Assembly: GCA_963082975.1 (NCBI GenBank)
Contig: OY720348.1
Location: 53,332,421 to 53,396,420, forward strand
Length of the DNA: 64,000 bases
Direction: 5' to 3'
From: Labia minor
Taxonomy: Eukaryota > Arthropoda > Insecta > Dermaptera > Spongiphoridae
Below the pieces are notes generated by a model, which saw only the letters and a list, made by a program, of their open reading frames with translations, searched no databases and was not told the origin of the DNA. Below are positions 22,560-33,681 of the stretch, piece by piece; positions within the stretch are counted from its first letter, which is position 1, and every line of letters begins with the position of its first letter. Position numbers and translations under genes: made by a program.

Positions 22560-22645
22560 TTTTATTATAGTAATCCTTGGTCGAAACAGTCTATAAGATA
22601 TACCTTGAAAAATATAAAACTGAAGCCATCTAATTATAACAACAT
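22560..22645 (-). repeat. Repeat 'I' end fragment
   Basis: Inverse of positions 1-85: 'gaagccatctaattataac' and 'gtaatccttggtcgaaacag' match 'gttataattagatggcttc' and 'ctgttttgaccaaggattac'. Confidence 0.65.
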
Positions 22646-23109
22646 ATATATATATATAATATAAGATCAAATATTTAATCAAGTCAATTTGAATCTATTT
22701 TTCATCTTGAAATGAAAATCAAGTTATTTTAATTAATTTGTACCATTTTGGGAAACAAATTTTTGATTTTAGAAAACCCATTTAACAATTGAAATAAATA
22801 ATTGGAAAAATTATAAAATTTTTAAAGTTTAATAGATAAATAATAATAAATTATATAAATTTGTCAAAGGGTCGAGCGAGAGCTCGGTGTTCCAGATAAT
22901 AGATATATATTATCAATAACATTATTCCCTGTAAGTTTAAAGAATTGAAAATATAAATCAAATTTTTTATTATATACAAGCAATTAATTACAATAAGTAT
23001 ATTCAAATTGCATTCTCGTGTAAAAATTTATTCTTATTGATTAGTAAATTGAAAGCAGCTTTTGGCGAATTTTAGATTTGAATAAATAGATAACAAATAA
23101 ACGAACATT

Positions 23110-23215
23110 TTGTGTGAGTGTGTGTGTGTGTGTGTCTCTCTCTCTCCCTCTTAGTGGGTGTGTGGGTGTGTGTGTCTCTCTCTCTCTCTCTTAGTGGGTG
23201 TGTGTGGGTGGATGG
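23110..23215. repeat. Compound (TG)n(TC)n microsatellite, duplicated
   Basis: A TG run, a TC run and 'ttagtgggtgtgt' occur twice in direct order, so the compound unit of about 45 bp is itself duplicated. Confidence 0.85.
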
Positions 23216-23469
23216 GTGAATAATAAACAAGATTTTTAAATGTATTTAGATAATAATGTTTTTATTAATAGCCAAAATACAATCATTAATATTAATATCA
23301 TTTAAATATATAATATTTTTATTGAATTGAACATAAAATTATAAAGTAAATAACATTAATCAAAAAAAGAAACAAAAATAATCTTTAGTCAGCATTAATA
23401 CGCCTTTTATTCAAACAGTATGTATTAATATAAAGGTTTAAAAATTTTCTTTTTATAATAAAATTTCAT

Positions 23470-23560
23470 TACAAAAATTTTTTACCTGTATGAATTACTA
23501 AATGAAAATTTAAATATGATTAAATTAATTTCAAAATGCTTGTCTCGTGTAAGAATTAAA
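23470..23560 (-). pseudogene. Decayed zinc-finger remnant downstream of the array
   Basis: On the minus strand 'aatttaatca' then 'catttagtaattcatacagg' (H-L-V-I-H-T-G) match the finger repeat unit of the adjacent gene, with a deletion between the two pieces and no continuing frame. This suggests the array once extended further 3' or that a finger was copied out. Confidence 0.5.
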
Positions 23561-23781
23561 ATAAGGATTTTTATTAAGTTTCGATTTTATTAACAATTAT
23601 AGATTAATAAAATGAAAGAATCATTGGACATATTTTAAAATTGTATGAATAAATAATAAATTAACTAACATATAAATAATAATGATTGGACTCTTAAATG
23701 TAATAGATAATTAGTTATAATGTATTTTTTAATAGCCGAAATGAAATACTTAATATAATATAAGTTAAATAAATCAAGATT

Positions 23782-23787
23782 TTTATT
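23782..23787 (-). promoter_or_regulatory. Candidate polyadenylation signal AATAAA
   Basis: AATAAA on the minus strand about 95 nt after the stop codon of the zinc-finger gene. In DNA this AT-rich the motif is common, so this is only a candidate. Confidence 0.3.
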
Positions 23788-23881
23788 GATTTAAACTACA
23801 ATTTATGCTATAGTGTATATAAGCTATTTTCAAAGAAAATCTTCTTTTCATTATTAAGTCTATTTTTTAAACATTATGTAT

Positions 23882-26800
23882 TTATAAATGTGTTTTAAAA
23901 TTTGATTTCTGATTAAATTTCTTTTCACAATCATTACATTCAAAAGGTTTTTTTCCTCTATGAATTAGTAAATGTTTATCTAAATTTGATTTTTGATTAA
24001 ATTTCTTTTCACAATAATTACATTCAAAAGGTTTTTCTCCTTTATGTATTAGTAAATGTTTATCTAAATTTGATTTTTGATTAAATTTCTTTTCACAATA
24101 ATTACATTCAAAAGGTTTTTCTCCTGTATGAATTAATAAATGTTTTACTAAATTTGATTTCTGATTAAATTTCTTTTCACAATCATTACATTCAAAACGT
24201 TTTTCTTCTGTATGAATTAATAAATGTTTATCTAAATTTGATTTCTGATTAAATTTCTTTTCACAATCATTAAATTCAAAACGTTTTTCTCCTGAATGAA
24301 TTAATAAGTGTTTATCTAAATTTGATTTCACATTAAATTTCTTTTCACAATAATTGCATTCAAAAGGTTTTTTTCCTGAATGAATTAATAAATGTTTATC
24401 TAAACTTGATTTCTGATTAAATTTCTTTTCACAATAATTGCATTCAAAAGGTTTTTCTCCTGAATGAATTAATAAATGTTTATCTAAACTTGATTTCTGA
24501 TTAAATTTCTTTTCACAATCATTACATTCAAAACGTTTTTCTCCTGAATGAATTAACAAGTGTTTATCTAAATTTGATTTCACATTAAATTTCTTTTCAC
24601 AATAATTGCATTCAAAAGGTTTTTCTCCTGAATGAATTAATAAATGTCTAGCTAAATCAGATTTCTGATTAAATTTCTTTTCACAATAATTACATTCAAA
24701 AGGTTTTTCTCCTGTATGAATTAATAAATGTTTTACTAAATTTGATTTCTGATTAAATTTCTTTTCACAATCATTACATTCAAAACGTTTTTCTTCTGTA
24801 TGAATTAATAAATGTTTATCTAAATTTGATTTCTGATTAAATTTCTTTTCACAATCATTACATTCAAAACGTTTTTCTCCTGAATGAATTAATAAGTGTT
24901 TATCTAAATTTGATTTCACATTAAATTTCTTTTCACAATAATTGCATTCAAAAGGTTTTTCTCCTGAATGAATTAATAAATGTTTATCTAAACTTGATTT
25001 CTGATTAAATTTCTTTTCACAATAATTACATTCAAAAGGTTTTTCTCCTGTATGAATTAATAAATGTTTTACTAAATTTGATTTCTGATTAAATTTCTTT
25101 TCACAATCATTACATTCAAAACGTTTTTCTTCTGTATGAATTAATAAATGTTTATCTAAATTTGATTTCTGATTAAATTTCTTTTCACAATCATTAAATT
25201 CAAAACGTTTTTCTCCTGAATGAATTAATAAGTGTTTATCTAAATTTGATTTCACATTAAATTTCTTTTCACAATAATTGCATTCAAAAGGTTTTTTTCC
25301 TGAATGAATTAATAAATGTTTATCTAAACTTGATTTCTGATTAAATTTCTTTTCACAATAATTGCATTCAAAAGGTTTTTCTCCTGAATGAATTAATAAA
25401 TGTTTATCTAAACTTGATTTCTGATTAAATTTCTTTTCACAATCATTACATTCAAAACGTTTTTCTCCTGAATGAATTAATAAGTGTTTATCTAAATTTG
25501 ATTTCACATTAAATTTCTTTTCACAATAATTGCATTCAAAAGGTTTTTCTCCTGAATGAATTAATAAATGTCTAGCTAAATCAGATTTCTGATTAAATTT
25601 CTTTTCACAATAATTACATTCAAAAGGTTTTTCTCCTGTATGAATTAATAAATGTTTTACTAAATTTGATTTCTGATTAAATTTCTTTTCACAATCATTA
25701 CATTCAAAACGTTTTTCTTCTGTATGAATTAATAAATGTTTATCTAAATTTGATTTCTGATTAAATTTCTTTTCACAATCATTACATTCAAAACGTTTTT
25801 CTCCTGAATGAATTAATAAGTGTTTATCTAAATTTGATTTCACATTAAATTTCTTTTCACAATAATTGCATTCAAAAGGTTTTTCTCCTGAATGAATTAA
25901 TAAATGTTTATCTAAACTTGATTTCTGATTAAATTTCTTTTCACAATAATTGCATTCAAAAGGTTTTTCTCCTGTATGAATTAATAAATGTTTTACTAAA
26001 TTTGATTTCTGATTAAATTTCTTTTCACAATCATTACATTCAAAACGTTTTTCTCCTGAATGAATTAATAAGTGTTTATCTAAATTTGATTTCACATTAA
26101 ATTTCTTTTCACAATAATTACATTCAAAAGGTTTTTCTCCTGAATGAATTAATAAATGTCTAGCTAAATCAGATTTCTTATTAAATTTCTTTTCACAATA
26201 ATTACATTCAAAAGGTTTTTCTCCTGAATGAATTAATAAATGTTTATCTAAACTTGATTTCTGATTAAATTTCTTTTGACAATAATTACATTCATAAGGT
26301 TTTTCTTCTGTATGAATTAATAAATGTTTATCTAAACTTGATTTCTGATTAAATTTCTTTTCACAATAATTACATTCAAAAGGTTTTTCTCCTGTATGAA
26401 TTAATAAATGTTTTACTAAATTTGATTTCTGATTAAATTTCTTTTCACAATCATTACATTCAAAACGTTTTTCTTCTGTATGAATTAATAAATGTTTATC
26501 TAAATTTGATTTCTGATTAAATTTCTTTTCACAATCATTAAATTCAAAACGTTTTTCTCCTGAATGAATTAATAAGTGTTTATCTAAATTTGATTTCACA
26601 TTAAATTTCTTTTCACAATAATTGCATTCAAAAGGTTTTTTTCCTGAATGAATTAATAAATGTTTATCTAAACTTGATTTCTGATTAAATTTCTTTTCAC
26701 AATAATTGCATTCAAAAGGTTTTTCTCCTGAATGAATTAATAAATGTCTAGCTAAATCAGATTTCTTATTAAATTTCTTTTCACAATCATTACATTCAAA

Positions 26801-28759
26801 ACGTTTTTCTCCTGAATGAATTAATAAGTGTTTATCTAAATTTGATTTCACATTAAATTTCTTTTCACAATAATTGCATTCAAAAGGTTTTTCTCCTGAA
26901 TGAATTAATAAATGTCTAGCTAAATCAGATTTCTGATTAAATTTCTTTTCACAATAATTACATTCAAAAGGTTTTTCTCCTGTATGAATTAATAAATGTT
27001 TTACTAAATTTGATTTCTGATTAAATTTCTTTTCACAATCATTACATTCAAAACGTTTTTCTTCTGTATGAATTAATAAATGTTTATCTAAATTTGATTT
27101 CTGATTAAATTTCTTTTCACAATCATTACATTCAAAACGTTTTTCTCCTGAATGAATTAATAAGTGTTTATCTAAATTTGATTTCACATTAAATTTCTTT
27201 TCACAATAATTGCATTCAAAAGGTTTTTCTCCTGAATGAATTAATAAATGTTTATCTAAACTTGATTTCTGATTAAATTTCTTTTCACAATAATTGCATT
27301 CAAAAGGTTTTTCTCCTGTATGAATTAATAAATGTTTTACTAAATTTGATTTCTGATTAAATTTCTTTTCACAATCATTACATTCAAAACGTTTTTCTCC
27401 TGAATGAATTAATAAGTGTTTATCTAAATTTGATTTCACATTAAATTTCTTTTCACAATAATTACATTCAAAAGGTTTTTCTCCTGAATGAATTAATAAA
27501 TGTCTAGCTAAATCAGATTTCTTATTAAATTTCTTTTCACAATAATTACATTCAAAAGGTTTTTCTCCTGAATGAATTAATAAATGTTTATCTAAACTTG
27601 ATTTCTGATTAAATTTCTTTTGACAATAATTACATTCATAAGGTTTTTCTTCTGTATGAATTAATAAATGTTTATCTAAATTTGATTTCTGATTAAATTT
27701 CTTTTCACAATAAGTACATTCAAAAGGTTTTTCTTCTGTATGAATTAATAAATGTGTTTTTAAATTTGATTTATCATTAAATTTCTTTTTACAATAATTA
27801 CATTCAAAAGGTTTTTCTCCTGAATGAATTAATAAATGTTTATTTAAAGTTGATTTCTGATTAAATTTCTTTTTACAATAATTACATTGAAAACGCCTGT
27901 CTTCAGTATGGTTTGAATCAGTTTCTTCTTTAAATTTTTCGTCTAAATATTTCTCTGTATCCTTTTTGAGTTTTAACTCATTTTTGAAAATAGAAAATAT
28001 TTTTTGATGAAAACATTTTTTTAGATGTTTACATAAAAATTCCTCACTTATAAAATTCGTATGGCAATATACACAAGAATATAGAGGACCTAAAAAAGAA
28101 TTGTTTTCGTTATTTTAATTTATTATAATTTTATATATTAAGTATATATAAAGTATTAAATAATTAAATTTAAGGAATAAGATTACTACAAATAATATTA
28201 AAAAAAATAATTTTAGTGACATTAACATTACTTTCGATGAAAAAATCAGAAATAAAAATTTAATTTTAGCTATAAAAAATATTTTCTTTTTATTCAAATA
28301 ATATTTAATCCCATATTAAATAATATTTAATTCTGTTTAAAATAATATTTTTTATATTTATAGAATATTTTTTATTTTTTATATTTATAAAATAATTTTT
28401 TTTTATTTATAAAATAAGTTTTTTTATTTTATATAATATTTAATTTAATTATTATTAAATAAATATTTAATTTTTTCACAAATTAATTTAAATTTTACCT
28501 ACTTCACAGATATATATGCAAATTTTAATAGTTTTTACTTCGTATTCTAGGAGTGTCCCGCAAAAATTTCATAAGAAAAGTTTATTAGAATAAAAAAAGG
28601 AATTCACTGGTAAAGTTTTATTCAAATCCATTTTGAAGTAACTTTTTTGTATAATTATCATTTTAGGGACAATTAATTACTTTTGATGAAAAAAAGATTG
28701 AAATAAAAATTACCTATATATATTGGATATTTTGTGTCTTCTTCTGAATAAAGATCCAT
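23882..28759 (-). CDS. C2H2 zinc-finger protein with 48 tandem fingers, two exons
   Basis: Exon 1 (28714-28759) encodes 'MDLYSEEDTKYPIYI' and the first base of a Gly codon. The intron of 624 nt (28090-28713) has GTAATT and TTCTTTTTTAG ends. Exon 2 (23882-28089) completes the Gly and runs open to a TAA, giving 1417 residues. The ATG lies in AAAATGG. Residues 17-80 hold a degenerate finger-like segment (CVYC, then H-x3-C) and a charged linker. From residue 81 come 48 C2H2 units spaced 28 residues apart, consensus C-x2-C-x3-F-x5-L-x2-H-x3-H with TGEKP/SGEKP/TEEKR linkers. The last unit stops after 'FKTHL', before its second His. Helix residues vary little: -1 is Q, V or K (D once); +3 is N, S, D or T; +6 is K or R (T once). 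This is a predicted nuclear DNA-binding protein. The target is unknown. Translating exon 2 from an internal codon alone would miss the first six fingers. Confidence 0.88.
24044..25891 (-). repeat. Two tandem 11-finger (924 bp) blocks in the array
   Basis: Fingers 25-35 (25891-24968) and 36-46 (24967-24044) have the same order of linker and helix types, including the SGKKP linker and the Cys-to-Phe finger, differing in finger 35 versus 46 (SSLDK versus SNLDK). This is a recent segmental duplication within the exon. Confidence 0.85.
24968..27655 (-). repeat. Two tandem 16-finger (1344 bp) blocks in the array
   Basis: Fingers 4-19 (27655-26312) and 20-35 (26311-24968) match finger for finger. 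The diagnostic TEEKPYECNYCQ finger begins both blocks. The one clear difference is finger 14 (KKSDLAR) versus finger 30 (QKSSLDK). Confidence 0.85.
28504..28650 (-). repeat. Foldback element arm inside the zinc-finger intron
   Basis: 'atatgcaaattttaatagtttttac', 'cataagaaaagttta' and 'actggtaaagtttt.ttcaaat' match the right arm of the foldback element at 54876-55430. Only one arm is present. Confidence 0.55.
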
Positions 28760-29387
28760 TTTAAATTGATTAACCTATTATCAATTATAAAATATATACT
28801 AGCTAATAAGTAATATAAACGTTTTTAACACAGGTTTTCACTTTTGATTTTGATTTGCAATGAAAATAACAACCAAATATTCGTCTTAAGATAGTAACGA
28901 TAGTCTGTGGCAACGATTCAATTTCAAAATAAAACTTTTGGTGCATTATTTAAACCACAAACCATATATCAGACTTGACACGACCATGTTAACTTTTGAA
29001 TCCTTATTTAGTGCCTTCTGGCTATATTAAGAATAACTAATTGACGAAAAAGCGGGTGGGGGGCTTTGTTTTTTTTTTTTTATAAATTTATTTTCATTTA
29101 GAAGGAATTATTGGAATGAAAATTTTTTTGGAATTTTAACTTAAGTGAAAAATGATTTATTTAGAGGTAAAACTGATATTTCACCAATAAATTTTTATTT
29201 TTTCATATTATTGCTGAAAGGTTGGTTTTATCTCCAAATAAATAATTTTTCATTTAACTGAAAATTCCACAATTTTTAAATTGAAGTTAGGAAATTTACA
29301 CATCTAGATAAAAAGAGTTATGTTCTTTGTAATATATTTATTTATAAAGTAGGATAAAAATTACAATAAATTATTAACAAATCTGTC
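28760..29387. other. Region upstream of the zinc-finger gene
   Basis: This should contain the promoter and 5' UTR. On the gene strand 'gactatcgttactatc' and AT-rich sequence precede the ATG, but no TATA box, initiator or upstream exon can be picked out with confidence. Confidence 0.35.
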
Positions 29388-29665
29388 ACTATCTCACATG
29401 ATTAAAAATTGTATAAAACTGCTATATATAGAATTTCAGCTTGATTGAATCTCTGAAAGTACAGGAATTAATTTTTTAACATGACTGCAAATCACGCGCC
29501 AACACGTGACGTGGTGCCTTCAACAAAGATTCAAACACGCGCTGTTTTAATAAATATTATTTCTTAATTTTTATTTATAATTTAATTAATTAAATTTAAT
29601 TTAAATATAATATATGTTATTTAATGCAATTCAAATTGTGAGATGGTCGAGTGGAGACATTCCAG
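29388..29665 (+). mobile_element. Family A repeat, copy 5, internally deleted
   Basis: It starts ACTATCTC and jumps directly to 'acatgattaaaaattgtata', losing about 320 bp including the TG tract, then runs to the normal 3' end (CATTCCAG). Both termini are retained, as expected of a MITE-like deletion derivative or of recombination at short homology. Confidence 0.75.
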
Positions 29666-29898
29666 CTTATTTTATTAAATAAAATAATTCAACTTAAAGT
29701 AAATAAAAGAATTGTAACATTTTTTTTCATTCTGTTATCTTTACCTAAAGAGATAAATATTTTTATTACAATCCTTGAATAAAGTGATATATATGCTTAC
29801 TGCTAGGTGAACCTCTTTTTTACCTCTCTATTAGAGTCTTTAAGTATTTAATTATAAATTTTCATCATAAAACTGTTTTATACTATACTTCATTTTTT

Positions 29899-30556
29899 AC
29901 CGACCGACGTTAGTAAGGGAGGTATTGTTTTCACACCAAATTTCACATGTGGAGATTTTTACATATCTCCACGAATCATGCATTTTCTTAACAGAAAAAA
30001 GTATTTTTAGCATGATGTCTGTCCGTCCGTCCGTCTGTCCTTCCGTCTGTCCTTCTGTCCGTCCGTATAAATGTGTACAGCCTGAACGACTAAACGGATT
30101 TTGATGAAATTTGGTATATTTACTTAATGCATCAGTGAGATGAATTGATCAACTTTTGGTGCAAATCCGGATACGGGAAGTGGTAGTATTAGCGATCGAC
30201 GATAGGAAGGGAAGGGTTATTTTCACACCAAATTTCACATGAGCAGATTTTTTACATATCACCACAAATCATTCACTTTGTATTGGTTTTATCCTCGAGA
30301 AAAATCATATTTATTAGTTTTTTCTTGATTTAAAATTATATGACGTCATCCAGCCATTCATGACGTCACAGCCTGGTCTTGCATATATATTATAAATAAA
30401 ATAAAATTAAAAATGTTTATATTTAGTATTTATGTATCCATATCTGTTTTTAATTACATTAATAGATATATTAAAATTATTTGAAATTGTTTTTGTAGCT
30501 GGAAATTAATTTACTTCAAAGCGCCGGTCGGTTCGGACCTGGCCACAGGTCAACTT
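29899..30556 (+). mobile_element. Family B repeat, copy 2, full length (658 bp)
   Basis: Begins ACCGACCGACGTTAG after a T run and ends GCCGGTCGGTTCGGACCTG then GCCACAGGTCAACTT. The first bases recur inverted just before the hairpin GACCTGGCCACAGGTC. The interior has a long GTCC/GTCT repeat, 'gattttgatgaaatttggta', 'tccgg.tacgggaagtggtag' and two 'tgacgtca' sites. No open frame. Same plan as family A. Confidence 0.8.
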
Positions 30557-31117
30557 CTTTTATTTTGACATCAAAAATCAAATATATATATTTATATATA
30601 TTCTGTTATTTTAGAATTATTATTATTATTATTATTATTAAGAGAAATAGCAGAAATGTTGATATATATAAGCATGATGTAGGAAATGAAGTGAATTTCC
30701 AGAAAGGTTTATCTATAAGAGGAAAAGAATTTCGGGTATTCATAACGGATGAAGTGAACTGCATGTCACCTAAACAGGTGCTCACCGACATGAGAATATG
30801 AACGTGTCCATGAAACGTCCTCTCCAAACAGTTGGTACGCACAACTTTCTGTCAAATTCAAGTCCCCTCTCCATTTGCGTAACATTTAGAAAATAAATTT
30901 TGAAAAAAAAATCTGAAAAGGGGGTAGGGAATCATCCAACTACCCTCTTCACTCTAATCCTTCCCCCACTCCTCCCACCTTTCTCTCTCCCATAGAAAAC
31001 ATTCTAACATATTAAAATGATAGTTATTATTATTATTTTTTTACCTTTATGACATCCAACAAAATATAAATTGTTAAAAAAAATTCTAAATTAATTTTTT
31101 CCTTATATATATATATA
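30557..31117. other. Short open frames, nothing recognised
   Basis: A 78-codon plus-strand frame (30565-30801) ends 'KEFRVFITDEVNCMSPKQVL'. It contains an ATT/ATA microsatellite and no known domain; an equally long antisense frame exists. A C-rich patch lies at 30930-31000. Coding status is undecided. Confidence 0.35.
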
Positions 31118-33681
31118 CTAGCTGCTCAGAGCGCCTTCGGCGCTCTTCACACCTAGACGGGGGCTCCGCCCCCTGTACCCCCGAGTTGTACATAGTATTT
31201 GGTGGTTGAAAGTATTAAAAGGTTTTCATCCATTTTGTTTCAATCAGTATATTACATAAAACATTCATTTCTTTTTGTGTTCTTTTTTAAAAAATATATT
31301 TTAATTTAATCACTATATTAATTATATATATTATTATTGTATATGTTATATCTATCTACCTATGTGGCTCAAAGATACTCGAAAGTTCTTAGCCGCAACA
31401 ACCACATTTCTCCAAGTGTCCCTATCCTGAGCCCTTATTCCATCTCTCTTACGTCCCTTCCTACGCGTCATTGGTTTTCCAAGCGGACGTTTTCCAATCG
31501 GTCTTCCCACCAATATCTTTTTCCTCTCCCATTCTTGCCACGTGCCCTGCCTAACGCAGCTTTTTCCCTTTTATAACCCTAACTATTTCTGAAGATGCAG
31601 AGAGGCCATGCAACTTCTTGTTATACAGTCTCCCTCATACCCGGTGACCTCATCTTCCTTTGGCCAATAAATGCAGGGAAGAATCCTATTCTCAAATACT
31701 CTGAATCTACTCTCATCTCCAAGGGTCATAGACCATGCCTCCCACCCATATAATGCAACAGGCAAAATAATCTTTTTATATATTCCCTTTGATAATAATT
31801 TTGAAGAGATAAGCCTCTTTATTGCAGATAACAGGCGTTTCCCGATTGCAACCCCGATTTAAATTCTTCTCAAATATTATTATCCTTCGTGATTACATTC
31901 AATTTTTCTACATATTCAAATTCTACATTTTGTATCTTAAGATTTTGTATGTTAATACTCTTCCTCTTTGTTACTAAATATTTTTTCTTATCACTATTAA
32001 TTTCAAACCTCCATTAAATTTTCCTCGCTATCTGTAATTGCAATTGCCGAATCTCCTATTATATTTAAGTCGTCTGAGTAACCTAATATTTTACAATTGA
32101 TTTCCGCATCTTATTCTTTCTTTACTACCTTCAAGAGAAATTTGAAGATTGAAAATTTGAAAAAGTTTATCCGGATCTATTGAGTTATGCGTATGTTTTA
32201 CTAAAGTCTACAAATAATTAGTGAACAGAAATATTGAATTCGCGGTTTTGTTCCTAATATCTGTCATAATGAAAATATCTTAATTAATGTTGGTCGATTT
32301 GGCCTGAACCCGCAATGATATCTCCTAATATTTCCTCCGCCTATAGTTTATAAGTATTGTATATGTTATAATAGAGTATAATATTTCTTGATCATTACAT
32401 TTTGGTATTTTATTTTCATTGCTAGATTATTATTGAATATTTTTAATTATAATGAAACTTGAGAAAATGCAAAAATAGAGACTTGAGACAATTTATAAAA
32501 ATTAACGGTATAAAACTATAGATAAATTACCAATATATACATTCATTAATAGTATTAATTTAAATTAATTGATTTATTTGTTTTTTTTATTATTAAGTTC
32601 ATTTATTAATTTTTTTAGATAATAGTTATTTTCCTTAAAAGAAACTTAAATTCTGTGGTGCTAGGGGATTTGAAAATTATTGGTCGCAATATGAAGATTT
32701 CGCTTACAGTTTCTGTCATGTCCGACCTCCATCCAACAGTTATTTTCTGTTAAGTTTTTTGCTTCTCTTAATCATGTGATCTATATATTTAATTTTTTTT
32801 GATTCATTATAATAAAATTTAAACAAATAAAAATTTTTACTTTGTTAATTTATATAAATTTCAATATAAACTGATTGTGAGTGATACGCTTAGCCAATAC
32901 TCTGAATATTTTGTGTACAAAAATATTGAATGTTCTTATCGAGATTTGATATAATGTTGTACGATTTGTCCTAAATCTGAATTAGAAGAAAATTATAAAT
33001 TGCCTCCTCTTCCAGCCCAATTCATTTACCCACCCATGTTGCATATGGCATCTAAATTTCTTAAAACTCCGTTTTTTTAATTTAAAATAGAAGGAGAGAA
33101 AGAGTTTTAAATTATATTCGAATAGTCTATATTTTCTATATATCAGTATTTTTTTCTGAATTTAATAGCAAGTTGATTTTAAAAATTTTCCATTCTTAAT
33201 GCATATGATTGATTACATGTGTTAAAATTTAAAAAAATTCAAATATTCTAATTTTTATATTTATATATACAATTTAATATTATTTTTTATTAATATCATA
33301 TCAAAAAAAGAGAATTTATTAAAAATTAAAAATAAAAAAAGAAGCCTATTAATAAAAAATTGAATGGTGATTTAAATATTTTATTAAATTAATTAAAATG
33401 AGACCTTTTAGAATAAATTATTTAATTGAAATGATATTTAAATATAAGAATTTAAAAAAATATTATATTCTTTGTTTGGCAATTGTTATTTAATTATGTG
33501 CAACATGATTCGACTTGCACAGAGCATCGTTATTTTTTATTAATATCACATAATAAAAATGAATCTTTTAAACATAATAAATAAAAAAGACATTTTAATA
33601 AATTTAAAAAATATACCCAATTTAAAAATGTCAAAAATTTAAAACAACTTTATATCATCATATTTTAATTTTTATATAATA
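31118..33681 (-). mobile_element. Tandem repeat unit D1 with LINE tail and hairpin-CTAG end
   Basis: First of two head-to-tail copies. On the minus strand it ends with the hairpin AGAGCGCCGAAGGCGCTCT, then GAGCAG and CTAGT, followed by TA repeats. A second short palindrome, GGGGGCGGAGCCCCC, lies just before it. A terminal hairpin followed by CTAG with T next is the classical 3' end of a Helitron; LINE 3' ends with a hairpin and microsatellite tail are the alternative. Minus-strand sequence at about 31350-32345 is decayed LINE ORF2. No Rep/helicase is present. Confidence 0.7.
31350..32345 (-). pseudogene. LINE reverse transcriptase C-terminal relic in D1
   Basis: In shifting minus-strand frames one reads 'CGFRPN'-like text, 'SIDPDKLFQIF', 'ILGYSDDLNIIGDSA' (the catalytic YxDD box), 'ALYGWEAWSMTLGDESRFRV', 'FENRILPCIYWPKEDEVTGY', and finally 'GRPIGKRPLGKPMTR' with 'AQDRDTWRNVVV'. 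These are the fingers/palm and the conserved tail of an arthropod-type non-LTR retrotransposon. Stops and frameshifts are numerous, so it is dead. Confidence 0.8.

Noticed and set aside
23882-27910. Regular 84-bp repeats resembling a CRISPR or satellite array
   Set aside because: The repeats translate in one frame as C2H2 fingers with a splice site and start upstream; there are no spacers and the context is eukaryotic.
31337-31576. 79-codon plus-strand frame repeated at 33901-34140
   Set aside because: Antisense shadow of the LINE reverse-transcriptase tail, which explains its conservation between copies.
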